This document shows, piece after piece, positions 48,100 to 59,254 of a stretch of DNA of 64,000 nt (position 1 is its first letter; each line of letters begins with the position of its first letter). Both the position numbers and the translations under genes were made by a program. The notes under the pieces are model-generated. The model searched no databases, was not told the DNA's origin, and saw nothing but the letters and a program-made list of their open reading frames with translations. This stretch comes from Anagrus nilaparvatae. Taxonomy: Eukaryota > Arthropoda > Insecta > Hymenoptera > Mymaridae. The stretch spans positions 1,178,001 through 1,242,000 of the forward strand of contig JAKSXM010000266.1 of the NCBI GenBank assembly GCA_022575985.1, read 5' to 3'.

Positions 48100-48180
48100 A
48101 ATACCAAAAAATCAGATATTAAAGTGTCACTTACAAAAATTGATTCCTCTATAAGTAACCACAATTTAGATTATTATAAG
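48100..48180 (+). repeat. Relic of the satellite terminal module
   Basis: TGCTTAAATACCAAAAAATC, AAAGTGTCACTTAC and TTCCTCTATAAGTAACC resemble the module at 6,668-6,735 (GTGCTTATATGCCAAAAAAT, TTCCTCTATGAGGAACC). It sits in the 94-bp gap between FB2 and FB3. Confidence 0.45.
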
Positions 48181-49224
48181 TAAATATACAACGTGACCAC
48201 GAAATCATGGAGTTGTGATTATAAGCCAAAGTGTAGGTAGAAATAGCGAAAAATAAATTATGGGATTTGAATGAATTTATGCGTTCTCTCGATTGGTAAG
48301 TTCAAAATTTTGGTACGGCTTACCAGTTTTCCAGAAAAAGAATAATTTTCACCAAAAAAACGAAAAAGTTCAATTTTTTTTAATAATATTTTAAAAAATG
48401 CATGAAAAATAATATTCCACAGATTAGTTTTAATTAATATTGCATATTTTTTAAAATATCTCAAATTAAAGTTTCAAATTTTTAATCATTTTTGAAAATG
48501 GTAATATTACCTTCTGAAAGGTAAGCCAGCTAAGTTCAGACGATATATCATATAGGTTAGTAGGAATTAAAGAATAAATAAACTATAGAGCTCGTTAGTT
48601 CTTCTGCTACTCTAATTCTAATAATTTTTCTGCAAATGAAATCATGTTTTCTCACATTATTTTGTAAATTAAAAGATCCTAACCTAACAAATAATTATAC
48701 AGCAACTACAAGATGGAAAAAATTTTTGCAAGCAAATTTATTAAATTGAACCTAGATACCAGGAAATAAATTAACAATTATGTACAAATATCTATTTATT
48801 TAATAAGACTATCTGCTAAGGAATTATAAATTTATTGTTAGGAATTATAAATGTATTTTTCAATTTGCGATTGGCTATGGTAAAAGTTGGAAAAGAGCCA
48901 ATAAACAAGCCAATCGCAGTTAAGTTTAAGTTTAAGTTTCTTTTATTAGGCACTTTTGATACCGACTGTTTATTGAAAGATTAAAATAAAATAATTTTAG
49001 TACCCAAAGAGAAACGTCTTAAAAGGGGGTAGTTTCATGTTCAAGTTTCATGATCAAGCTTGCTGATCAAGTTTACGTTCATTGCGTTGCGGCTAGCTTG
49101 CAGTCGTGACCCCGATTTTATGGAGTTGGTAGAATCATCCAAAGGATATTAACTTTTGCGCGACGTAACCAATCGAGAAACTCAGATTGCTAAGCTCCGA
49201 TCGAACAACTACAATCGACTAACT

Positions 49225-50265
49225 TCTCTGATTGCCCCGTGAATTAAGCTTGCGGATACCTTCTTGCTAAGCATTCAGGAGAACCCTGCTTGCTAAGCAT
49301 TGAGGAAAAGCCTGATTGCTAAGCATTCAGGAAATTTCTGATTGCTAAGCATTCAGGAAAACCCTGATTGCTAAGCATTGAGGAAAAGCCTGATTGCTAA
49401 GCATTGAGGAAAAGCCTGATTGCTAAGCATTCAGGAAATCCTGTTTGCCAAGAATTTAGGAAATTCCTGCTTGCTAAGTTTTCAAAAAATCCCTGATTGC
49501 TAATCATTCAGGAAATCCTATTTGCTAAGCATTCAGGAAATCCTATTTGCTAAGCATTCAGGAAAACCCTGATTGCTAAGCATTGAGGAAAATCCTGATT
49601 GCTAAGCACTCAGGAGATCCCTGCTTGCTAAGCATTGAGGAAAAGCTTGATTGCTAAGCATTGAGGATAACCCTGGTTGCTAAGCATTGAGAAAAAGCCT
49701 GATTACTAAGCATTCAGGAGAACCCTGCTTGCTAAGCATTCAGGAAATTTCTGATTGCTAAGCATTCAGGAAATCCTGTTTGCTAAGTTTTCAAAAAATC
49801 CCTGATTGCTAAGCGTTTAAGAAATCCTATTTGCTAAGCATTCAAGAAAACCCTGATTGCTAAGCATTCAGGAGAACCCTGTTTGTTAAGTTTTCAAGAA
49901 ATCCCTGATTGCTAAGCATTCAGGAAATCCTATTTGCTAAGCATTCAGGAAAACCCTGATTGCTAAGCATTCAGGAAATCCTGTTTGCTAAGCATTCAGG
50001 AAATTTCTAATTGCTAAGCATTGAGGAAAATCCTGATTGCTAAGCACCCAGGAGAACACTGCTTGCTAAGCATTGAGGAAAACCCTGGTTGCTAAGCATT
50101 GAGGAAAAGCCTGATTGCTAAGCATTCAGGAGAACCCTGCTAGCTAAGCATTCAAGAAAATCCTGATTGCTAAGCATTAAGGAAATCCTGGTTGCTAAGC
50201 ATTCAAGAAATTCTTGATAGCTAAGCATTGAGGAAAAGCCTGATTGCTAAGCATTCAGGAGAAAG
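49225..50265 (+). repeat. 25-26-bp tandem repeat, left arm of FB3
   Basis: About 40 units of GATTGCTAAGCATTGAGGAA plus AAGCCT, alternating with CATTCAGGAAATCCT and CATTCAGGAGAACCCT variants. Units contain TTGCTAAGCA and differ at the same few positions, giving several interleaved subtypes. Confidence 0.9.
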
Positions 50266-50739
50266 TTTTGAATTTTAGGAGTATAAAAAATCTCGATTCT
50301 TTCTAAACGGTAAATATTATTTAATAATAAAAATTTAATTTTTATACTTACCTTACTTAGCATATACCAGCTCTCGAAGAAACCTTTAAATTCTATTGAT
50401 CTACTGTGGACACTGCAAGATAACAAAAATTAAATGTAAACAAAAGTTGTTTACATAGAAACGTTTTTAAAACATTTCTGAAATGTTTAGCTTCCAAGAA
50501 AAAGGGGACTTATAAAAAGTTTCCAAAACGTTTTGAAAACGTTCTATAAACGTTTCTGTTTCCATTTTTAGAAATTTAGAAACGTTTTGTGCTGTATATG
50601 ATATGACTTTTTAGAATAACTTCAAAAAAGAAGGAGTTGCTAACTAGTAATTTAAACAAATATACTTTTTTTCTAAAGGTCTACTTTTTATCACTGTAAT
50701 TTGCGCGTTTTTATCGTTATGATATCTCCGCTTATACAC

Positions 50740-52465
50740 TGAGAAAAAAATATTACTACATTTAAAAAAATTTGCTTTGTTTCAAGAAAATTATTTTTTT
50801 CAATACTGCCTAAGATACGTCTTTTTGACTTAATGAAATCTTACGCATTGAGTTAAAAACATATTTTCTCTATTTTAAAAAATAATGTTTTGGGAGAAAG
50901 AAATATTTCTTAGAAACAATAAACAGTCGCCTAGCGACAACATCATGAGTTTTTGGTACAATCAAATAATTAGTTATGTGAAATAAATAAATTTTTGATT
51001 CTATGAAATAATTTTTTCGATCGAAATTGTCAGTAAAAAATTTTTTTTTTTGCAAAATGCAAAAAATTATTTTTTCCTTGTTTTTTTTTTAATAATTTTT
51101 TAATTTTTTTATTATTAATCTTATTTTTATAAATTATTATGATTTATATATATTTTTTTTAAATTATTTGTTCATTTATTTAATTTTTTTTTTTTAATTA
51201 TTTTATTTTTTTATTTTTTTTTTTTCATTAAATTTAATTTTAAATTTTGTCATACCCGGGAATCGAACGCAAATCTCTTTTTGTCTGCAGAACTACGCGT
51301 CGTAACCAATCCAATGGACAACGGCAGCATCTTACTAAATAGAAGTTAATTTTCAAAGATATGTAACGAAAAAATTATCGATAAAGCAGATTCAAAAACA
51401 AAAAATAATGCATCGAGTTTTTAAAAAGAAATAAAAAAAAATTTTTTATTTAAAGCCAGATGGAATCAGCAGGTGGTAATAAACATATGAGTGAATTCTG
51501 ATATTATTTTTTTATTTTAATGTCATCAAAATAATTATTTTTTTTTCAAGATGAATTTATAAATATTTATTAATATCTATAAATACTAGCTGCCTCCGGC
51601 TCGCTTTGCTCGCCCCGGCATATGCCATGGGGGCTGCGCCCCCCTGGAACCCTGCGACTTGATTTTTCCAAAGATATGTTGTTTTAGCTTACTCAAAAAT
51701 TTGTAAAATAATCTTTTTTTACCCGAAGTATTATCTAAAATTTACTGAATCATAAAATTAATGGGCTTATGAACCTAAACGGTTAATTGGTGATCAGCAA
51801 TACAAAGTTTCGCAACCCTTCCATTGAATCCACAAGCAAATGTTGTTTCCCTTGACTACCCGTTCTAAGGTTCCACCTGATAATAGCTGTTCAAGTTTCT
51901 TTAAGTTTCTTTATTCAGTTATTAGTGGCTGATAAAAATTAGAAATATATATAATACTAGTTCTAAACTTTTATAATTTTCGAAAAATTATCTTATATAA
52001 AATATTATATAAAAAAGTTTATCCACTTTCTTTATTAAATTTAGAATATTTGGCACAATTATTCTAATATTTTAATTTTTTATTAGGTAAAATAGAATAT
52101 TGACAACATTTTGTTATTGCTAATGAGGAACCATAGTGCCAATTACTTGGCAGGGTATTTTTTTACTTGGCGGCCTGGCAAGTCTTTTAAAATAATTTTT
52201 GGTAATTGTAAGTTGGATTAATTATGGGTCAATTCGCTTCAGATAATAACTGTTAATATTCAATACAGCAAATTTAGATAATATGAATTTTTTAAATATT
52301 TATAGCTTGCGTAAAGTTTTTCAAATCCAAAAACTTTGGCAGTGAAAAATTTTTACAGCTAAAAACAAAGGCTAAAATACAAGCACATAATTATAGCAAA
52401 CTTGCATTATTTTTACATGTAAATATTTCTGTTGTTGTAAGATTTACAATTTCATTATACTTTTA
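50740..52465. other. Centre of FB3 (spacer between arms)
   Basis: AT-rich with composite debris. A GC-rich block at 51,585-51,660 (CCGGCTCGCTTTGCTCGCCC, GGGGGCTGCGCCCCCCTGG) contains two small hairpins. A segment near 52,120 (GAGGAACCATAGTGCCAATT) is the reverse complement of one near 4,550 (CACTATGGTTCCTC), pointing to another dispersed repeat. No gene is supported. Confidence 0.5.
51251..51326 (-). repeat. tRNA-derived sequence (SINE head or tRNA pseudogene)
   Basis: The minus strand shows an A-box-like GGATTGGTTACGACGCG and, about 40 bases on, a B box GTTCGATTC followed by CCGGG, within a tRNA-sized 76 bp. I could not fold a convincing acceptor stem or fix an anticodon, so a working tRNA is unlikely. 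A tRNA-derived SINE is the better reading. Confidence 0.45.
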
Positions 52466-52944
52466 GCCGAAACTTGTTTGCCTATAAACGGAGATATCAT
52501 AACGATAAAAACGAGCAAATTACAGTGATCAAAAGTAGACCTTTAGAAAAAAAGTATATTTGTTTAAATTACTACTTAGCAACTACTTCTTTTTTGAAGT
52601 TATTCTAAAAAGTCATATCACATACAGCACAAAACGTTTCTAAATTTCTAAAAATGGAAACAGAAAAGTTTATAGAACGTTTTCAAAACGTTTTGGAAAC
52701 TTTTTAAAGGTCCGCTTTTTCTTGGAAGCTAAACATTTCAGAAATGTTTTAAAAACGTTTCTATGTAAACAACTTTTGTTTACATTTAATTTTTTTTATC
52801 TTGCAATGTCCACAGTAGATCAATAGAATTTAAAGGTTTCTTCGAGAGCTGGTATATATGCTAAGTAAGGTAAGTATAAAAATTAAATTTTTATTATTAA
52901 ATAATATTTACCGTTTAGAAAGAATCGAGATTTTTCATACTCCT

Positions 52945-53260
52945 AAAATGAATGCTTAGCAAACAGGATTTCCTGAATGCTTAGCAATCAGGCTTTTCCT
53001 CAATGCTTAGCAAGCAGGGTTCTCCTGAATGCTTAGCGATCAGGCTTTTCCTCAATGCTTAGCAATCAGAAATTTTCTGAATGCTTAGCAAACAGGATTT
53101 CCTGAATGCTTAGCAATCAGGCTTTTCCTCAATGCTTAGCAATCAGGGTTTTCCTGAATGCTTAGCAATCAGAAATTTCCTGAATGCTTAGCAATCAGGC
53201 TTTTCCTCAATGCTTAGCAAGCAGGGTTCTCCTGAATGCTTAGCAAGAAGGTATCCGCAA
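52945..53260 (-). repeat. 25-26-bp tandem repeat, right arm of FB3, inverted
   Basis: About 12 units in reverse orientation (AATGCTTAGCAATCAGG, TTTTCCTC). The left arm has about 40 units, so the array has contracted or expanded in one arm after the palindrome formed. Confidence 0.9.
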
Positions 53261-54632
53261 GCTTAATTCACGGGGCAATCAGAGAAGTTAGTCGATTGTA
53301 GTTGTTCGATCGGAGCTTAGCAATCTGAGTTTCTCGATTGGTTACGTCGCGCAAAAGTTAATATCCTTTGGATGATTCTACCAACTCCATAAAATCGGGG
53401 TCACGACTGCAAGCTAGCCGCAACGCAATGAACGTAAACTTGATCAGCAAGCTTGATCATGAAACTTGAACATGAAACTACCCCCTTTTAAGACGTTTCT
53501 CTTTGGGTACTAAAATTATTTTATTTTAATCTTTCAATAAACAGTCGGTATCAAAAGTGCCTAATAAAAGAAACTTAAACTTAAACTTAACTGCGATTGG
53601 CTTGTTTATTGGCTCTTTTCCAACTTTTACCATAGCCAATCGCAAATTGAAAAATACATTTATAATTCCTAACAATAAATTTATAATTTCTTAGCAGATA
53701 ATCTTATTAAATAAATAGATATTTGTACATAATTGTTAATTTATTTCCTGGTATCTAATTTTCTAATTATCTAATCTTCAATTTAATAAATTTGCTTGCA
53801 AAAATTTTTTCCATCTTGTAGTTGCTGTATAATTATTTGTTAGGTTAGGATCTTTTAAGTTACAAAATAATGTGAGAAAACATGATTTCATTTGCAGAAG
53901 AATTATTCATTTACGCGCTCATTTAATTAAATAAACTATTATACAATTATAATTAATAAAAAATACAAATAAATAAATAACCTCGAAATATTTTCCTTAT
54001 GCGGTTATCGAGAATTAGAGTAGCAGAAGAACTAACGAGCTCTATAGTTTATTTATTCTTTAATTCCTACTAACCTATATGATATATCGTCTGAACTTAG
54101 CCGGCTTACCTTTCAGAATGTAATATTACCATTTTCAAAAATGATTAAAAATTTGAAACTTTAATTTGAGATATTTTAAAAAATATGCAATATTAATTAA
54201 AACTAATCGGTGGAATATTATTTTTCATGCATATTTTAAAATATTAATAAAAAAAATTGAACTTTTTCGTTTTTTTGGTGAAAATTATTCTTTTTCTGGA
54301 AAACTGGTAAGCCGTACCAAAATTTTGAACTTACCAATCGAGAGAACGCATAAAATCATTCAAATCCCATAATTTATTTTTCGCTTTTTCTACCTACACT
54401 TTGGCTTATAATCACAACTCCATGATTTCGTGGTCACGTTGTATAAAAGCATTATTGCAATTTATGTCTAAAAAATTATATTAATAATTACCTAAAAAGA
54501 AGCAGCTATTATGAATAAAGAATTTAAGGTGTACTTTTATAAATTCTTTGTTTTATTATTCTATAAAGAATAAACTTATTAATTATTCGTTTCTCAGCTT
54601 CAAAACTAAATGAACTAATACATAAAAATTCA

Positions 54633-54980
54633 CTTTAGCGCCGGCGTGACCATACCACTGACGCTCGGATTTCCCTTAGAAAATGGGTAAAAAAATAATT
54701 ATTTTTTAAACTTAAAGTACTTCTTTACTAAAAAGGACTTGCTTTACGAGATTCCGGGGTCAGATTTTTAATTTTGTATCGATAATTGATTTTTTGTCTT
54801 TTTTGGGGCCACCATGTTTAATTAACGGTCAATAATATTAAAAATCTGACCCCAAAATATTGTAAAACAAGTGGTTATTAGTAAAAAAATACTTTAAGTT
54901 TAAAAAAAATCATTTTTTTACCCGTTTTCTGAGCGAAAATCCGAGGGTGAGTGGTATGGTCGCGCCGCCGCTAATGGGTT
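54633..54980. mobile_element. Foldback MITE, ~350 bp
   Basis: TTTAGCGCCGGCGTGACCAT and ACCACTGACGCTCGGATTT are mirrored by AAAATCCGAGGGTGAGTGGT and ATGGTCGCGCCGCCGCTAA. Arms of about 140 bp; the centre contains GGGGTCAGATTTTTAAT and its mirror. Confidence 0.8.
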
Positions 54981-55288
54981 AATATATTATAACATTAATT
55001 TACTTGTAATGGATGCAAAAAACATTTTTTTACACTGTATTATAGTCACAACATTCTTATTTTGTATTTTAGTTTTTTGTTAAATATTAAATTCTTTTTG
55101 GTTAAATATTTAACGAAAGCAGCTCCAATTTTATAATTGCAAAATCATTTTTAAATCTTTTAAAAGACAAGAAATAGTATAAACTGCTCTTTTTTGCACA
55201 AAAAATAGATTTAATGTATATTTATCCACGTTAGCCCTGGAAAGTATATATTAAATGCACTATACTATGCTGGAATAACTAAAATTAT

Positions 55289-55803
55289 TAAGGCACATTC
55301 TACAATAGCCACATACACAAATATAGAAGTACCTATGGGGGTTATTCTCTTGATTCAAATTTTTCATTATCTTCCTCTTACACGGTTTTGTCGGTAAAGC
55401 AGCGAGGTCTCGAGAAACAATTAATGATTTTTCCTGAAAAAACTGGGGTTAATTTTCCTTGAATTAATTAAATAAACTATAATTTTGATTAGCTTATGCA
55501 AATCAACCCCCGATTTTTCCAGAAAAGTCATTAATTTTTCCTCGAGACTTCGCTGCTTTACCGACAAAACTGTGTAAGAGGAAGAGAAAGAAAAATTTGA
55601 CTTAAGAGAATAACCCCCATGGATAGACTTATTTGTGTATGGCCAACCTTCAGATAACTGCGCCCTCTATTTCTCTACATTAATTATTGTAGACTTTTTA
55701 CCTGCTGGTAAGGCAGATTTTAAAATTAGGTTGGCCATACACATATATGTCTATCCATAGGTACTTCTATATTTGTGTATGTGGCTATTGTAGAATGTAC
55801 CTA
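55289..55803. mobile_element. Foldback element carrying a nested foldback
   Basis: ACATTCTACAATAGCCACAT and ACACAAATATAGAAGTACCT are mirrored by AGGTACTTCTATATTTGTGT and ATGTGGCTATTGTAGAATGT. The left arm is interrupted at CTATGG-ATAGAC by the element 55338-55618, while the right arm is intact. Confidence 0.8.
55338..55618. mobile_element. Nested foldback MITE, 281 bp, ATG target duplication
   Basis: Ends GGGGGTTATTCTC and GAGAATAACCCCC, flanked by ATG at 55335-55337 and 55619-55621. The uninterrupted right arm of the host element shows one ATG at this position, confirming a 3-bp duplication. A 3-bp duplication with G-rich ends fits the PIF/Harbinger group; the assignment is tentative. Confidence 0.8.
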
Positions 55804-56127
55804 AAGTACTTTCATGCGTATGTCTTAGTGTCTCGATTTACACAAAATATGCGTACAACTATGGCTTATCCAAACTGCAAAGTAATATCTCTATTAGGTA
55901 TCTCTTGAATAAGCATAAGTTGATACAATATTTGAGGGATACTAGTTTTTCCAAACACTGTTTTTCGCATTCAACATATAACTGCTAGATGGCAGGTACT
56001 TATACTATATGTTTTCCGAGGGAGTCTAGCCTCCATAATAATTTCTTTAAAAATTTTAATTCTTCCAGCATGCAGGTGCATTTTGCATATTTTCCAAGGC
56101 TAAAAGTCCATAAAAAATTTTTATACA

Positions 56128-56250
56128 CACGAGACAGAATGTACCCCATCATCCGACACTTATTCATATAGAGTTTTTTATAAGTCGGCGTCAAACCTCT
56201 ATATAAATAAGCGTCGAATAATAGCGTACGTTCTGTCTCTAGTGTATTAA
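56128..56250. repeat. Short inverted repeat, ~120 bp
   Basis: ACACGAGACAGAATGTACCC and CGACACTTATTCATATAGAG are mirrored by CTCTATATAAATAAGCGTCG and GTACGTTCTGTCTCTAGTGT. Confidence 0.65.
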
Positions 56251-56747
56251 TATAATATTCCCTATATCCCTCAACTGTTTATACCAAAAAATTCTTAAAT
56301 GTATCTAAAACTTCTTGAAAATCACTATTTTTTTCTTTATCAAAAAGACTACTACTGAGTTTAAAATTTTTAATTATGATTTACAGGATTTCAGATTTGT
56401 TTCAAAAAAGATCAATATGCGTCTTAAGTATTTTAAAATTTATGTTATTCTTTACTACTTAAAAAACATCGAAGGACTTAATATTGGTAAGATTTAATTC
56501 TAGTTAATTTTTTTAATTAAAATAAGCCGCTTAAAAAAATGAAAAAATATGTCAAATATTTTTGATATAAGTAATAAAATAACAATAAATTGCGACCAAC
56601 GATTACGTAGTCAAGTATTAAAAATTTTTATGCAGTTAATTTATATTTTATTTGATACCTTAAAGATTTAATTATATAATTATAGAAAATTATATAATTT
56701 TAATATTAAATTTTTAGTTATTTCTATTAATCGCCCATATTTTTCTA

Positions 56748-57443
56748 AGTATATATATATTATTATTTTTGATTTTATTGACCTGTACTGGGCATAATTG
56801 TTAAATGAATCATATTAAATTAAATTGTCCTATCTTGATATGTGTATGTTTTTAAATAACATCCCTTTTTTTATTAAGACATATCAAGCGGCAATATTAT
56901 ATTATTTTTAAATTCATTTAAAAATTATTTTCCAAAAATACGTGGTTGTTAATGTAGGTACAGAAGGTACCTGCAGCGTTTCGATCAGCACGCTCAAATT
57001 TAAAAATTATATAATATTGCCGCTTGATATTTCTTAATAAAAAAAGGGATGTTATTTAAAAACATACACATATCAAGAGGGAACATGTAAAAACCACCGG
57101 TGGAGGCGCCATTAAATTCTACTTGACTACCGTGGTTTCAGTAAAATATTACATATTTTTTGCAAAATTATTCTGTTTTGATAACAGAAATGATGGCATA
57201 TATTATTATATATATTATATGCCATCATTGCTATTATAAAAACAGAATAATTTTGCAAAAAATATGTAATATTTTACTGAAACCGCGGTAGTCAAGCTCG
57301 AGTCGGGCGATTTAAATGGCGCCACCACCGGTGGGTTTTACATGTTCCCATCAAGATAGGACAATTTAATTTAATATGATTCATTTAACAATTATGCCCA
57401 GTTCAGGTCAATAAAATTAAAAATAATAATATATATATATAAT
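56748..57443. mobile_element. Foldback element carrying a nested foldback
   Basis: Left arm TATATATTATTATTTTTGAT, GACCTGTACTGGGCATAATT, CCTATCTTGATATGTGTATG, AAGCGGCAATAT is mirrored by ATATTGCCGCTTGATAT, CATACACATATCAAGA and AGGACAATTTAATTTAATAT, AATTATGCCCAGTTCAGGTC. The right arm is interrupted by the element 57079-57349. Without it the two arms align over about 250 bp. Confidence 0.85.
57079..57349. mobile_element. Nested foldback MITE, 271 bp, 7-bp target duplication
   Basis: Ends GGGAACATGTAAAAACCACC and its near mirror GGTGGGTTTTACATGTTCCC, flanked by ATCAAGA at 57072-57078 and 57350-57356. The uninterrupted left arm of the host shows a single TCTTGAT at that place. The centre is an almost perfect hairpin (CAGAATAATTTTGCAAAAAA mirrored). 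Confidence 0.88.
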
Positions 57444-58024
57444 TTTACTTTATTTTAAAATTTATAATATTTTTTTTAAATTATCCAATAAAAACTTCCT
57501 TGAGGTAGTGACGTCGAGTTTTTTTATTTATTTCAATTATTCAATTTTTGGTGCGAGTTTAAACTCAAAAAAACGGAAAAAATGAATTTTTTTTTTTTGG
57601 AATTCCTGTTTTCAATCATAAAAAATTCTATAAATAAAAAAAAATTGAAAAAAAAAAATATCTCGACTATAATACCTTCTAAATTGTCTAAAGAAAGAGT
57701 GTACAAAATTTCTTAAGGATTGGTAAAGTAGTTTTCGAGTAACGTGTCTCACCGACTTGAAAAAAAAATTCCTCAGAAAACGCGCTAAAGTTTTTTTTTG
57801 TAAGTAGTTTTGTAACATTTTTGTAAAAGTCTATACCCATAACTTCGTTAATTTTGTTCCGAGCATAGACTTCAAATTTTAGATTCCATTTTAATTTAAT
57901 TAGTCATTCCTCAGCTTTTGAGCCAAATGAAGTAATAATAGTTAAAAAATCACTAATTATATAATCTATTATAAAATTAATTCATTTTTATAATTACATC
58001 ATTTTTATTTTGTATTTTAGCTTT

Positions 58025-58195
58025 TGGATAAATTTTCAACCATTTTGGTTGAATATTCAACCAAATTGCTGAAAAATCAACCAATTGGTTGAAAATTAAT
58101 ACTTTTGGTTGAAGATTACTATTTTTGGTTGAATTTTCAACCAATTAGTTTAATATTCAACCAATTGGTAAAAATTTCAACCAAAAATAGTTGTT
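58025..58195. repeat. Cluster of TTGGTTGAA / TTCAACCAA motifs
   Basis: About ten copies of TTGGTTGAA or TTCAACCAA in both directions within 170 bp, spaced 8-25 bp apart, so many overlapping small hairpins are possible. Confidence 0.7.
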
Positions 58196-58212
58196 CCGCA
58201 TTGTATATATGA

Positions 58213-59248
58213 GCGATTATTTCTCAACTCGGCCACCCCCCTCTGTCCAAAAATGGTGGCAACTTAAAATGATTTTGGTTTTCTCAAATTGACTGGAAAA
58301 GGGTCTAGTTTTTTATTCTCATTGGCCTTTTCAACTCTGTAAATCTACTGTGCCCATTTTAGGCACTGAGCGGCGGCAGGTCGACATTTTAAAAACAGAA
58401 AAATTGAAATAAAAGTAGATTAACGGTAAGTTTTTTGAAATTTTTCTCTCTTAAAAGTTGTTATTTATTAAAACTAACAAAATGAGACCATTTGCATGGT
58501 AATTGATTGATTTCTTAAAAAGTTTTGTGGGTGCTATGTAGCTTTTAAAAATGGGTAAAAAACGGCTACTTTGACTGATGATATCTCTGAACCTACATAT
58601 CCAAATTAAAAAAGTTTTAGTGCAAAATGGTAGTCTTTTGATACATAATAAGTGTGCCAAATATCAGGGGATTTGATTGAATAGTTTCGGATTTAGCAAT
58701 TTTCGGGTATAAATTCTCTTAAAAAAATGGGTCAAAATTTGTCTCAGAATTACCCTTAAAAATGCTAAATCCGAAACTGCTCAATCAAATCCGTTGATAT
58801 TTAGCACACTTATTATGTATCAAAAGACTACCATTTTGCACTGAAAATTTTTTATTTTGGATATGTAGGTTCAGAGATATCATCAGTCAAAGTAGCCGTT
58901 TTTTACCCATTTTTAAAAACTACATAGCACCCACAAAACTTTTTAAGAAATCAACCAATTACCACGCAAGTGGTCTCATTTTCTTTGTTTTAATAAATAA
59001 CAACTTTTAAGAAAAAAAAATTTCAAAAAACTTACCGTTAATCTACTTTTATTTCAATTTTTCTGTTTTTAAAATGTCGACCTGCCGCCGTTCAGTGCCT
59101 AAAATGGGCACAGTAGATTTACAGAGTTGAAAAAGCCAATGAGAATAAAAAAATAGACCCTTTTCCAGTCAATTTGAGAAAACCAAAATCTTTTTAAGTT
59201 GCCACCATTTTTGGACAGAGGGGGGTGGCCGGGTTGAGAAATAATCGC
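58213..59248. mobile_element. Near-perfect palindrome, ~1.04 kb
   Basis: GCGATTATTTCTCAACTCGG and CCCCCTCTGTCCAAAAATGG are mirrored by CCATTTTTGGACAGAGGGGG and GGTTGAGAAATAATCGC. The arms are about 510 bp with a very short centre near 58,730 and differ at only a few positions. Open frames within are shadows of the palindrome. Confidence 0.88.
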
Positions 59249-59254
59249 CCATAT

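Larger units (their letters stand above)
48187..54443. mobile_element. Foldback element FB3, ~6.3 kb, TA target site
   Basis: Ends TACAACGTGACCACGAAATC and GATTTCGTGGTCACGTTGTA, with TA on both outer sides. The arms are ~2.5 kb (left) and ~2.0 kb (right); the difference is mostly the length of the 26-bp repeat array they carry. Arms are very similar by eye (for example TCGATTGGTTACGTCGCGCA occurs in both orientations). Mirror-image frames at 48258-48464 and 54166-54372 are palindrome artefacts. The central 1.7 kb holds a tRNA-like sequence and other fragments. No transposase is visible. Confidence 0.88.

Noticed and set aside
48258..48464. 68-codon open frame mirrored at 54166-54372
   Set aside because: Lies in the outer arms of FB3; the second copy exists only because of the palindrome.
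49225..50265. Regular 25-26-bp repeats resembling a CRISPR array
   Set aside because: Repeats are contiguous with no unique spacers, occur in an intron-bearing eukaryotic context and have an inverted partner array; this is a minisatellite.
51251..51326. Functional tRNA gene
   Set aside because: A B box is clear but the acceptor stem does not pair well and no anticodon loop could be fixed; recorded as tRNA-derived instead.
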